From Streptomyces rishiriensis (GTDB lineage: Bacteria > Actinomycetota > Actinomycetes > Streptomycetales > Streptomycetaceae): 64,000 bases of DNA. The translations under genes were made by a program, and so were the position numbers. The stretch is taken from the NCBI RefSeq assembly GCF_030815485.1, contig NZ_JAUSWV010000002.1, positions 4,464,001-4,528,000 of the forward strand, given 5' to 3'. The notes under the pieces are model-generated. The model was not told the DNA's origin, searched no databases, and worked only from the letters and a program-made list of their open reading frames with translations. Shown here piece by piece: positions 36,235 to 44,903 of the stretch; within the stretch, counting starts at the first letter, position 1, and every line of letters starts with the position of its first letter.

Positions 36235-37614
36235 GTGACTCTGTGGACTTCTCTGGAACCGGCCGCGGCGACCGTGGACCCCGGCGGCACTACGACCGTA
36301 CGGCTGCGGGTGCGCAACACCGGTGACGTCGTCGACGAGTACCGCTTCGAGCCGGTGGGCGCCGTGGCGCCCTGGACGACGGTGGAGCCGCAGACGCTGC
36401 GTCTCTATCCCGGTACGACGGGCACGGTCGAACTGACCTTCGCCCCGCCGCGCACCCCGGACGCGACGGCCGGCCCCAACCCCTACGCGGTGCGCATCAC
36501 GCCCACCGAACACCCCGAAGCGGTCACGGTCCCCGAGGGGAACCTGACGGTCACCCCGTTCACCGAGGTGCGGGCGGAACTGGTCCCGCCGACGGTCAAG
36601 GGACGCTTCCGCGGCCGGCCCCGGCTCGCGATCGACAACATCGGCAACACCCGGGTGACGGCCTCCGTCGCGGGCACCGACATGGGTGACCACCTCGGGT
36701 ACGAGTTCCGGCCGGGCAGCGTGCAGATCGAGCCGGGACGGGCGGTGTTCGTCGACACGACGCTGCGCCCCCGTCAGATCATCTGGTTCGGCTCGAAGGA
36801 GCAGCGGCCGTACGCGCTGAACGTGCAGCGGTCGGGGGCGGTGCCGCTCTCGGTGGACGGCACGTTCGTGCAGCGCGGGTTCCTGCCGCGCTGGCTGGCG
36901 ACGGCGCTCAGTCTGTCGCTGGCCCTGGCGATCGCGTTCGTGATGATCTGGCTGGCGTACAAGCCGCAGGTCACCACCAGCGCCAGTGAGAAACTCGCGG
37001 AGGCCGGCAGCACGGCGCTGCCCAGCCCGTCCGTGTCCGCGCCGTCCGCGCCGAAGGTGGACGCCTCCGCCGCACCGCTGCCCGAGCAGCAGACGTCCTC
37101 CGCACCGGCCGAGGAGCAGGACGGCAGCGGCGGTTCCGGGTCCGGCGGTTCCCCGGAGTCGGGCAGCGGCGGCGGGAGCGGATCCAGCGGTTCGGGCGGC
37201 ACGAAGACGACGGCCCCGGTACCCGGCGCCGTGATCATCGGCCAGGCCTCGGACCGGTGCATCGACATCACCGGCGCGCAGAACGGCAAGGGCAAGGACG
37301 GCACCCCGCTCCAGCTGTGGGACTGCGCCGGGTCGGCCAACCAGAAGTGGGTGTTCAAGAGCGACGGCACCGTGCGCGCGCTCGGCCTGTGCATGGACGT
37401 CGCCTGGGGCTCGAAGGACGACGGCGCGGTCATCCAGGTGGCGAACTGCTCCGGCAATCCCGCTCAGCAGTGGGTGCTGAGCCAGTACGGCGACCTGGTC
37501 AACCCGCAGGCCGACAAGTGCATCGACGCCAAGGACAACGGCACCGGCAACGGCACCAAGCTCCAGCTGTGGACGTGCTCGGGCACGCCCAACCAGAAGT
37601 GGCGCGCGCAGTAG
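36235..37614 (+). CDS. eCIS-locus membrane protein: Ig-like domains, one TM helix, ricin B-type lectin
   Basis: A 459-residue paralogue of the preceding gene. The first 250 residues, including the transmembrane helix, are nearly identical to it over long blocks (for example YPGTTGTVELTFAPPRTPDA), but the C-terminus is a ricin B beta-trefoil lectin: three repeats with QLWDC, QVANCS and QLWTC and QxW boxes (NQKWVF, AQQWVL, NQKWRA). The lectin would lie outside the membrane and bind sugars such as galactose- or xylose-type polymers. It ends convergently with the AAA+ ATPase gene. Probably an alternative envelope anchor for the injection system. Confidence 0.82.
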   Translation: MTLWTSLEPAAATVDPGGTTTVRLRVRNTGDVVDEYRFEPVGAVAPWTTVEPQTLRLYPGTTGTVELTFAPPRTPDATAGPNPYAVRITPTEHPEAVTVPEGNLTVTPFTEVRAELVPPTVKGRFRGRPRLAIDNIGNTRVTASVAGTDMGDHLGYEFRPGSVQIEPGRAVFVDTTLRPRQIIWFGSKEQRPYALNVQRSGAVPLSVDGTFVQRGFLPRWLATALSLSLALAIAFVMIWLAYKPQVTTSASEKLAEAGSTALPSPSVSAPSAPKVDASAAPLPEQQTSSAPAEEQDGSGGSGSGGSPESGSGGGSGSSGSGGTKTTAPVPGAVIIGQASDRCIDITGAQNGKGKDGTPLQLWDCAGSANQKWVFKSDGTVRALGLCMDVAWGSKDDGAVIQVANCSGNPAQQWVLSQYGDLVNPQADKCIDAKDNGTGNGTKLQLWTCSGTPNQKWRAQ

Positions 37615-37619
37615 GCCCC

Positions 37620-37639
37620 GGCGGGTGGGTGAGCCCGCC
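37620..37639. terminator. Short hairpin between convergent genes
   Basis: GGCGGG (37620-37625) and CCCGCC (37634-37639) can pair around an eight-base loop in the 31-base gap between the lectin anchor and the ATPase gene. Weak but well placed for both strands. Confidence 0.4.
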
Positions 37640-37645
37640 CGGCGC

Positions 37646-39997
37646 TCACCAGTTGGCTTCGCCCGGCACCAGGCGGCCCGCCTTGCGGTACTCGCGGCGT
37701 GCCCCCTCCAGCAGGTCGCCGTCGCCGACCGGTTCGTCGCGTCCGGCGGCGAGGTAGGCGGCGGTGACGACCGCGCTGCGGATGGAGCCGCCGGCCAGCT
37801 CGAAGTCCGCGGCCAGCGGCCCGGGGTCGACGTCGGCGGCGCACGGCACGTGGCGCAGCCCGTGCCGCCACAGCGCGAGCCGCTGCCCGGCGTCGGGGAA
37901 CGGGAAGTCGACCACCAGGTCCAGGCGCCGGGTGAACGCCTCGTCGATGTTGGCGCGCAGGTTGGTGGTGAGCAGCGCGATGCCGTCGAAGGACTCCAGC
38001 CGCTGGAGCAGGTAGGCGCTCTCCATGTTGGCGTACTTGTCGTGCGCGTCCTTGACCTCCGACCGCTTCCCGAAGACGGCGTCGGCCTCGTCGAAGAGCA
38101 GCACGGCGTCGGTGCGGTCGGCCTCGGAGAAGATGCGCTCCAGGTTCTTCTCGGTCTCACCGACGTACTTGTCGACGACCGACGAGAGCTGCACGACGTA
38201 GAGATCGAGGCCGAGTTCGGCGGCGACGACCTCGGCGGAGAGCGTCTTGCCGGTGCCGGACTCGCCCGCGAACAACCCGAGCACCCCCCGGCCGCGTCCG
38301 CCGCCGGCGCTGAGCCGCCAGTCGCCGAGCACCCGGTCGCGGTGCCGGGCCCGCAGGGCGAGTTCGTGCAGCTGGGTCAGCGGCCGCTCGGGCAGCACGA
38401 GGTCCTGCCAGCCGACGTCCGGACGGATCCGCCGCGCGTGCCGTTCCAGGCCGGACGCCGACTGCTGGCGCGCGGCCAGCCGTACATGGTCGGCGGTGAG
38501 CGGCCCGCCCTCGAAGGCGGCCAGGACGGAGGCGGCCCGCGCGGCCCGGACCACCCGCTCGCCGCCCAGGCGGTAGGGGGCGACGGTGGCGGCGAGGTCG
38601 AAGCCGGGGGCGGTGTCGGGGGTGCCGGCGGAGTCCAGCGCGGCGGCCCAGGCAGCCGTACCGCCGGCCCGGCGACGCGGTGCGTCCAGGACCAGCGGAT
38701 CGTGGGTGGACCAGTGCGGGTCGTAGGGGCGCGGGTCCGTGAGCAGGACGGTGACGTCCGGTGCGTCGGCCAGCGCGCCGATCAGCTGTCCCGGCTGGTC
38801 CGGCAGCCCGGACAGCACGACCGCCCGGCCGCCGAGGCGCGCCTCGCGCAGCAGGCCGGGAACGCGGTCGTCGGGCCCGGTGAAGCGGAGGGCCCCGATT
38901 CCGGCCGCGCGCAGGGCGGAGGTGATCACCGCGAGGCCGTCGCCCTCGCGGTGCTCGCGCAGATAGGCGGTGAGCGGGCCGCCGTCCCGCATCCGGTGCG
39001 CCAGCCGGACGACGAACTCGTCGTCGGCGGCGGGCAGCGGCGGGGGCAGCGGATGCAGGTGTCCGTGCAGGGCGGCGTCCGGCGTGTCGTCGCCGAGAAG
39101 GTGGGCGAGCAGCCGGTCGGGCACGCGCAACGAGCGGGACAGGAAAGGCCGTTCCGGTTCCTCCACGTCCAGCAGCCCGTACGCGTGCAGCGGCGCCGAG
39201 GAGTGGAAGCGGGCGCGGGCCGCGGCCCGGTGGGCGGGCGCCCCGCACAGTTCGAGGGCGAGACCCACGGTGGCCCGCCGCCTGCTCACGTCGTCGTTGA
39301 GATACCCGTAGAGCGGCTCGAAGTCGCGGTCCAGATCGGGCGCGAGGGCGATGAGGAGGATCGCGGCGTCGAGCTCGGTGAGCCGGAGCCGGACGGCAAG
39401 GGCACTGAGCGAGTCGACCGGACCCGGACCCGGCGCCACGACCGACCCGGCGTCGGCCGGACCGCCGCTGAGCAGATGGCGTACCGCCTCTTCGGACAGG
39501 TACAGGCCGCGCAGCGGATCGGCGGCCGTCGGGTCGACGGCCGCCCGCCGGTCGACCAGGGCCCCGACCCGGTCCCGCAGCGCACCGAGCCGGACGAGCA
39601 ACGCGGCGCCCCCGTCCCGGGAATCGAGTCGCCGATCCCCGCTGTGCCCCCCGGGGCCGCCCACGGGCGGGTCGATGCCGACGGCGGCCCCGACCCCACC
39701 CGGCCCGCCGTCGACGCCACCCGGCCCGGCCTCGGCCGCGACCGCGTCGGTGCCGGTGCCGGTTGCGGACGCGTCGGTGCCGGTTGCGGACGGGCGGGTG
39801 GCGGCCGCGTCGCCCCGGTCCGCCTCGGCGTGGGCTGCGCAAGCCCCGGAGCGCGGCTGCGTCCCGGGGCCCACAGGGCCGCCCGGGGTCGCTCCGGAGC
39901 CGGTCGCGAGTGGTTCGGTGTCGGCCGCCACCGGCTCGGTGGCGGGTGCGGGGGTGTTCGTGGCGGGCGCGGATGCCGCGGTGTGCGTGCCGGTCAC
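37646..39997 (-). CDS. AAA+ ATPase of the eCIS locus
   Basis: A 783-residue protein. The first 120 residues are Ala/Gly/Thr-rich and disordered, the middle is a helical/winged-helix region, and the C-terminal AAA+ module has Walker A GESGTGKT (578-585), Walker B LLFDEAD (D636, E637), sensor 1 TTN and the Arg finger in FTRRLD. It is a CDC48/FtsH-like eCIS ATPase, conserved in nearly all eCIS loci, thought to act in particle assembly or disassembly. Its ATG overlaps the DUF4255 stop (ATGA), so the two are co-translated. Confidence 0.9.
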   Translation of the reverse strand: MTGTHTAASAPATNTPAPATEPVAADTEPLATGSGATPGGPVGPGTQPRSGACAAHAEADRGDAAATRPSATGTDASATGTGTDAVAAEAGPGGVDGGPGGVGAAVGIDPPVGGPGGHSGDRRLDSRDGGAALLVRLGALRDRVGALVDRRAAVDPTAADPLRGLYLSEEAVRHLLSGGPADAGSVVAPGPGPVDSLSALAVRLRLTELDAAILLIALAPDLDRDFEPLYGYLNDDVSRRRATVGLALELCGAPAHRAAARARFHSSAPLHAYGLLDVEEPERPFLSRSLRVPDRLLAHLLGDDTPDAALHGHLHPLPPPLPAADDEFVVRLAHRMRDGGPLTAYLREHREGDGLAVITSALRAAGIGALRFTGPDDRVPGLLREARLGGRAVVLSGLPDQPGQLIGALADAPDVTVLLTDPRPYDPHWSTHDPLVLDAPRRRAGGTAAWAAALDSAGTPDTAPGFDLAATVAPYRLGGERVVRAARAASVLAAFEGGPLTADHVRLAARQQSASGLERHARRIRPDVGWQDLVLPERPLTQLHELALRARHRDRVLGDWRLSAGGGRGRGVLGLFAGESGTGKTLSAEVVAAELGLDLYVVQLSSVVDKYVGETEKNLERIFSEADRTDAVLLFDEADAVFGKRSEVKDAHDKYANMESAYLLQRLESFDGIALLTTNLRANIDEAFTRRLDLVVDFPFPDAGQRLALWRHGLRHVPCAADVDPGPLAADFELAGGSIRSAVVTAAYLAAGRDEPVGDGDLLEGARREYRKAGRLVPGEANW

Positions 39998-40668
39998 TGC
40001 TGGTCCGGGTGGCGGGCGCCGGCCTCGCGGGCGGCGCGGGCCGCGGCCACCTGGTGGGGGCGGTGGGCGCGTTCGCCGGACTCCGGGGGGTCACCGTCCA
40101 TCCCGCGCAGGCGGACCGCCGCGCCCTCCGTGACCGGCGGCCCGGCGTCGTACTCGGGGTACGCCGGGAAGGGCGCCGTGACCACCAGGTCGAGCGACGG
40201 CTTCAGCTCACCGCCCAGGGCGGACCAGATCTCGGCGAGGGAACGGGACTCGGTCTGGATGCCGGCCACCGTCACGGGCATCGCGAGCCCCAGCGCGCGC
40301 AGCGAGCCGGGCAGCTCGTCGGCCGCCAGCATCTCGCGCGGCAGCAGAGTCGCCAACACGGCTGACAGCAACCGGTGTTCGTCCTGCGGCGTCCGCGTCC
40401 AGGCGGTCACCAGGTACGACAGACGGAACCAGCGCGGTGGTTGACGGCGCTTCACGATGACGTCCCGCTCGTCCCGCACCGCCATCTGGCCGCGCTGCCG
40501 ACGGGTCACGTCCTCGCGGATGTCGTACAAGTAGGCGTTGATCACAGGGGCGTTGCGTCGGGCCGCCCAGTCCCGGGTCGGCGCCTCGAAGGAGACGTCG
40601 ATCCCGGACCCCGCGAGCGCGCCGCCTTCGAGCAGCTTCTTGAGGACCTCGTCCACCTCGTGGATCAC
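39994..40668 (-). CDS. DUF4255 (Pvc16-type) eCIS cap/terminator protein
   Basis: A 224-residue protein with the DUF4255 signature: IHEVDEVLKKLLEGG, DWAARRNAPVINAYLYDIREDVTRR, PPRWFRLSYLVTAWTRTPQDEHRLLSAVL and LGGELKPSLDLVVTAP. These proteins cap the distal end of the tube and sheath. The GTG at 40668 follows a GAGGAG site and gives the IHEVDE start seen across the family. The last 25 residues are charged and less conserved. It is coupled with the ATPase and lies downstream of the LuxR gene. Confidence 0.9.
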   Translation of the reverse strand: MIHEVDEVLKKLLEGGALAGSGIDVSFEAPTRDWAARRNAPVINAYLYDIREDVTRRQRGQMAVRDERDVIVKRRQPPRWFRLSYLVTAWTRTPQDEHRLLSAVLATLLPREMLAADELPGSLRALGLAMPVTVAGIQTESRSLAEIWSALGGELKPSLDLVVTAPFPAYPEYDAGPPVTEGAAVRLRGMDGDPPESGERAHRPHQVAAARAAREAGARHPDQQ

Positions 40669-40807
40669 CGTCGTGCTCCTCAACTTGCCTTGCCGCACCC
40701 ACCGTCCGACGATCGTGCCCCGGACGGCCCCGGATCCGCAGGCACGGCAGGGTCGGCGTCCGGGCAGGGCCCGCTGCCCGCGTGTCCGCCTTCGATTGCC
40801 CGTTCGG

Positions 40808-41518
40808 TCAGATGTAGCCTTCCCGCAGGGCATATGCCACAGCGTGCGCCCGGTTGCGCAGATGCAACCGCGTCGTGAGTCCGTGCATGACGTTCTTGAC
40901 GGTTCGTTCGGAGTAGGAAAGCTTGCTGGCGATCTCTCCGGTGTCCAGGCCCTCGGCGACCAGCCGCAGGACGTCCACCTCCCGTGGCGCGAGTCCCAGG
41001 GAGGGGGCGCCGGGCCTGCCCGCCGCACCGCGGTGCAGCGTGCCCACCTGGCTGATGAGCCGGCCGAGCAGGTCGGCGGGCAGGTCGCCGTCGCCCCGGT
41101 GGGCGGCCAGCACCGCCTGCACCAGCCGGTGTGCGGTGGCCTCGCGGCGCCAGACGATGGCTCCGACCCCGCACTCGATGACGTCGAGGAGTTCCGTCTC
41201 GCGGATCGTGCCCACCACGAGCACCGCCCGCGCCCCCTCGCTGCGCACGATCCTTCGCAGCCGGCCCAGCGCCCCCTCGTCGAGGGTGTCCTCGATGAGC
41301 AGCGCCACCGTGCCGGCGGCGGCCGAGACCTCGTCGCGGACCTCGACCTCGGGGCGTCCGCGCAACTGGCTGACGGCGCCCTCGCGGGAGATCGGGTCCG
41401 GGGCCTGGACGGCCACGGGAATCCGCCGCCGCATGCCGATGGCGGGGCCTGGAACCGCGGCGCCCATCGAGGCGATGACCGAGGCGCCGGCCTCTGGTGT
41501 CCGTGGTGAGCTGAGCAA
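40808..41518 (-). CDS. LuxR/NarL-type regulator at the eCIS locus
   Basis: A protein of 236 residues. The N-terminal part (about 30-150) resembles a degenerate receiver domain (VALLIEDTLDEGALGRLRRIV, AVLVVGTIRETELLDVIECGVGAIVW) lacking the phospho-acceptor Asp arrangement, and the C-terminus is a LuxR helix-turn-helix (LAPREVDVLRLVAEGLDTGEIASKL, SERTVKNVMHGLTTRL). The TTG start at 41518 has a GGGGGA site; ATG 41467 is an alternative without one. It is on the same strand as the DUF4255-ATPase pair and divergent from the large LAL regulator. Likely a controller of the locus, responding to something other than phosphorylation. Confidence 0.85.
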   Translation of the reverse strand: MLSSPRTPEAGASVIASMGAAVPGPAIGMRRRIPVAVQAPDPISREGAVSQLRGRPEVEVRDEVSAAAGTVALLIEDTLDEGALGRLRRIVRSEGARAVLVVGTIRETELLDVIECGVGAIVWRREATAHRLVQAVLAAHRGDGDLPADLLGRLISQVGTLHRGAAGRPGAPSLGLAPREVDVLRLVAEGLDTGEIASKLSYSERTVKNVMHGLTTRLHLRNRAHAVAYALREGYI

Positions 41519-41815
41519 CCGTTTCCCCCAAGTTCACGGGCCCGCCGTCCGATGGGGACCGGTGACGGGTGGGTACGGTCCAGACTTCTGGGATCTCCGG
41601 GGCGCGCGCAATCGTGGAGCACCACGAGGCGGACCACGAGAGCAAGCCCCCCACCACCACGGTTCACCTGCATCGTCGCAGGTCAAGGCCGTTTTGGCCG
41701 GTGTGGACGTGGTCACCGTGAGCCTCGCCACAGCGGCCGCGCGGACCCGTGACGAACCGCACGACCTCTACGTGTACATGGACAAGTCCGATGTGCCCGA
41801 CAGCAGGAGGCAGGG
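41519..41815. promoter_or_regulatory. Divergent intergenic region between the two LuxR-type regulators
   Basis: In these 297 bases I see an inverted repeat ACCTGC-ATCGTC-GCAGGT (41666-41683) and an adjoining GGCC-GTTTT-GGCC, both plausible operator elements. AGGAGG before 41816 serves the LAL gene. Promoter hexamers are not convincing by eye. No gene is apparent. Confidence 0.45.
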
Positions 41816-44800
41816 ATGACCGGACCGTTGCGGGAACGCGAGGACGCACAGGCGCTGCTCACGGCGGAGGCGGAGCGGGCCCGGGCCGGCCAGGGCCGGC
41901 TCGTCCTGCTGCGCGGAGCCACGGGCACCGGCCGGTCCGCCGTCCTGGAAGCCGCCGCCGCGCAGGCCACCCACCTCGGCCTGCGGGTGCTGAGGGCCCG
42001 CTGCTCGCCCGACGACACCACGCTGGCGTTCTCCTCGGTGCTCCACCTCCTCGGTTCGGTACCGGAGTTCGCGGACGTAGGGCCGGGCGGCGACGACCGG
42101 GGAAGCGCGGCGCGGTTGTGGCGGCTGCTGCGTTCCTACGCGGACGAGACGCCGCTGATGGTGGCCGTGGACGACGTCCACCTCGCCGACGAGGCCTCGC
42201 GCCGCTGGTTCGTGGAGGCGGCCCGCCGTATCGACCGATTACCGGTACTCCTGGTGGTCACCGAGCGCAGTCAGTACGACATCGGCCCGCGGCCGGCCGG
42301 TCTGACCCACGCCCTGTCCCCCTCCGAGGTGCGCACCCACACTCTCGCCCCGCTCACCGACAACGCCTCGGCCGACCTGGTCCGGGCCGCCTTCCCGACG
42401 GCCTCCGACCGGTGGACGGCGGACTGTGTGCGGGCCGGCGCGGGCAGCCCGCTGCTTCTGCACGCCCTCCTCGACGACCTCGGCGGCGCCCCACCGCCGA
42501 CGGCCGTCCCGAGGACGTGCGCCGCGCTGTACCCGGGCTCCTACCCGGCGGCCGTCTCCTGGTGGCTGGACAGCGCGGGCCCGGCGACGGCGGAGGTGGC
42601 CCGCACCCTCGCGGCGCTGGAACAGGCCGAACAACGCAGGGAACACGCCGAGCGTGCCGAGCGCACGGCACGGAGGGAACGAGCCGAGCGGGCAGAGCGC
42701 AGCGAGTGGCCGGAGAGCACCGCCGCCCGGAACACCGTCCCAGGCCCAGGCCCAGGCCCAGGCCCAGGCCCAGTCCCCGTTCCCGACCCCGCCCCCGTCT
42801 CCGTTCCCGGCCCGGTCCCGGGGCCCGGGCCCGCACGCGCGCCGGCCCCCGATCAGGACACCGATCCCGCAGGCCTGTCCGCCTCCGACGCCACCTCCGG
42901 CACCGTCCACGAAGCCCTGCCCGCCACCGATGCCGCCACCGACACCCTCGCCGCCCTCGTCGCCGACGCCTCCGGCGCCGACCCGGCCCGGGTCTGCGGG
43001 TGGTTCACCGCCATGACGCGGCTCGGCGTGCTGCGCCCGGACCCGGCCGGCCGGCCCCGCTACGCGCACCCGCTGCTGCGGGACGCCGTGCTCGGCGGCT
43101 GGTCCACCGCCCGCCGGCAGGACGCGCACCGGGCGCTCGCCCAGGCGATGCTGCGCCGCGGTGACCATCTCGACGCCGTGGCCCGGCAGTTGCTGGGCAG
43201 CGCACCGGCCGGCCTGCCCTGGGCGCTGCGCGTGCTGCGCGACGCCGCCACCGTGGCCGCGCGCGATGCCCGCCCCGGCGACGCCGTCCGCTATCTGCGC
43301 CGAGCCCTCCAGGAGCCGCTGCCCGACGACCTGCGTCAGCGGCTGCTCACCGAACTCGGCTCCCTGGAGTACGCCTCCGCGGACACCCCGGCGGGCATCC
43401 CCCGGCTGGCCGAGGCGCTCGACCTGCCCGCCGAACCCCGTGACCAGGTCCGTACGGCCATCGCGCTGGGGACCGCGCTGGCGGGCCGGGGGGAGGTCCG
43501 TACGGCGGTGGAGGTGCTGCGCCGGCTGGAGGCCAGGCTGGCCGCCCATCCCGACCTGGCGCGTACCCTCCAGACCGCGTCCGCGCTGCTCTCGGACCAG
43601 GACCAGACGGTCCGCCGGGAGGCCTACCGCTGGCTCACCGACACCGCCGAGCGTTCCCCGGAACTCGTCGGCGCCTCCGGCCAGGCGCTGCTCGTGCGCT
43701 ACGCGGCGACCGCGGGCGATCTCCCGGCGCGGGAGGCGATGCGCCGGATGCGCACGCTCCTGACGGAACCCGCGGATCCCCTCGCCGAGCCGTTCCTGCT
43801 GGGCACGGCCGCCGCGGTGGCCCAGTGGGCCGACGAGCTCGACGAGGCGGAACGCCTCGTGGAACGCGGCCTGGCCGGCCAGCATCCGAGCCTGCTGCAC
43901 CCGATGGAGAAGGCCCTGCTGGACACCAGGTGGGACATCACGGCGGCGCGGGGGGACTACGGCACCCTGCTCGCCGCCCTCCCCGGGGCGGCCCGCGCCC
44001 GGAGCACCGGCGGCGGCCCCGTCAACGCCGACGCGCACACCCTGCTGGCGCTGGTCGAGACGGGCCGTACGCCGGAGGCCCGCCGGCTGGCCGACACCTT
44101 CGACCTGCGCGCCACCCCCGACTCCTGGGAGCTCAACCGGTTCCTCTACGCGCGAGGCGTGCTGCGGTTCACCGAGGGCGATGTCGCGGGCGCCCTGCAC
44201 GACTTCCTGGAATGCGGTCGGCGTCAGTCCGCCCGCGCCGTCCTCAGTCCGGTCGTCACGCCGTGGCGGACGGCGGCCGCGGAGTGCCGGCTGGCCCTGG
44301 GCAATCCCCAGGAGGCGCTGGCCCTGGCGACGGAGGAACTGCGACTGGCCCGGGTGTGGAACACCCCGCGCACGACGGGACGCGCGTTGCGTGTCCTGGG
44401 GCGGGCGACCCGGGGCCGACGGGGTCTGGAACTGGGCGCCGAGGCCGTGGCCGTGCTGCGGGACTCCCCGGCCGAGGCGGAACTCGTGGCGTCCCTCCTC
44501 GCCCACGGAAGGCAGCTGACCGACGCCGGTGAACGCGGGCGGGGCCGCGACCATCTGCGGGAGGGTGCCGAACGCGCCGAACGGCTCGGCAGCGTCCGCC
44601 TCCTGACCCACGCCGAACAGGCCCTGCGCACCGCCGGCGGCCGCCGCACCACCCCCGCCCACACCGGCTCCGGGGCCCTCACCGGCAGCGAACGCCGTAT
44701 CGCGGAACTCGCGGCGGAAGGCCGCACCAACACCGAGATAGCGGAGCTCCTGCACGTGGCGCGCCGCACCGTGGAAACCCACCTGACCAGCACCTACCGG

Positions 44801-44851
44801 AAGTTGGGCATCCGGCGCAGGGGCGAGTTGCGGGGAGTGCTGGTCGACTGA
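41816..44851 (+). CDS. Large ATP-binding LuxR (LAL/STAND) regulator
   Basis: A 1011-residue regulator: N-terminal AAA/STAND ATPase, a TPR-like helical middle (about 430-900), and a C-terminal LuxR helix-turn-helix (LTGSERRIAELAAEGRTNTEIAELL, RRTVETHLTSTYRKLGIRRR). The Walker A is GATGTGRS at 34-41, where the usual Lys is Arg, so ATP hydrolysis may be altered. LVAVDDVHLADE-like (MVAVDDVHLAD) is the Walker B. A Pro/Gly linker near residues 305-345 is encoded by a hexanucleotide microsatellite. It adjoins the eCIS genes and is a good candidate for their master regulator. Confidence 0.9.
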   Translation: MTGPLREREDAQALLTAEAERARAGQGRLVLLRGATGTGRSAVLEAAAAQATHLGLRVLRARCSPDDTTLAFSSVLHLLGSVPEFADVGPGGDDRGSAARLWRLLRSYADETPLMVAVDDVHLADEASRRWFVEAARRIDRLPVLLVVTERSQYDIGPRPAGLTHALSPSEVRTHTLAPLTDNASADLVRAAFPTASDRWTADCVRAGAGSPLLLHALLDDLGGAPPPTAVPRTCAALYPGSYPAAVSWWLDSAGPATAEVARTLAALEQAEQRREHAERAERTARRERAERAERSEWPESTAARNTVPGPGPGPGPGPVPVPDPAPVSVPGPVPGPGPARAPAPDQDTDPAGLSASDATSGTVHEALPATDAATDTLAALVADASGADPARVCGWFTAMTRLGVLRPDPAGRPRYAHPLLRDAVLGGWSTARRQDAHRALAQAMLRRGDHLDAVARQLLGSAPAGLPWALRVLRDAATVAARDARPGDAVRYLRRALQEPLPDDLRQRLLTELGSLEYASADTPAGIPRLAEALDLPAEPRDQVRTAIALGTALAGRGEVRTAVEVLRRLEARLAAHPDLARTLQTASALLSDQDQTVRREAYRWLTDTAERSPELVGASGQALLVRYAATAGDLPAREAMRRMRTLLTEPADPLAEPFLLGTAAAVAQWADELDEAERLVERGLAGQHPSLLHPMEKALLDTRWDITAARGDYGTLLAALPGAARARSTGGGPVNADAHTLLALVETGRTPEARRLADTFDLRATPDSWELNRFLYARGVLRFTEGDVAGALHDFLECGRRQSARAVLSPVVTPWRTAAAECRLALGNPQEALALATEELRLARVWNTPRTTGRALRVLGRATRGRRGLELGAEAVAVLRDSPAEAELVASLLAHGRQLTDAGERGRGRDHLREGAERAERLGSVRLLTHAEQALRTAGGRRTTPAHTGSGALTGSERRIAELAAEGRTNTEIAELLHVARRTVETHLTSTYRKLGIRRRGELRGVLVD
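42739..42773. repeat. CCCAGG hexanucleotide microsatellite inside the LAL gene
   Basis: Five perfect CCCAGG copies plus CCCAG, coding for a Pro-Gly run in the linker. Slippage by one unit would add or remove two residues without shifting frame. Confidence 0.9.
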
Positions 44852-44891
44852 GGCGGCTGCGTGGCACCGGGTGGCCGCGTACCCCCGGACC

Positions 44892-44897
44892 TACGAT
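44892..44897 (+). promoter_or_regulatory. -10 element of a leaderless promoter
   Basis: TACGAT lies six bases before the ATG at 44904, matching the geometry at 10117, 34652, 36223 and 47799. It lets the VOC gene start independently of the LAL gene 52 bases upstream. Confidence 0.5.
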
Positions 44898-44903
44898 GAG
44901 GAC

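Noticed and set aside
34664..37614. Catalytic hydrolase function for the tandem membrane proteins
   Set aside because: No catalytic signature is present; both C-termini are binding modules, so the historic hydrolytic-protein label is not supported by the sequence.
19739..41518. Prophage
   Set aside because: Tail-like genes only; no capsid, portal, terminase, holin, lysin or integrase, and the AAA+ ATPase and DUF4255 genes are diagnostic of eCIS.
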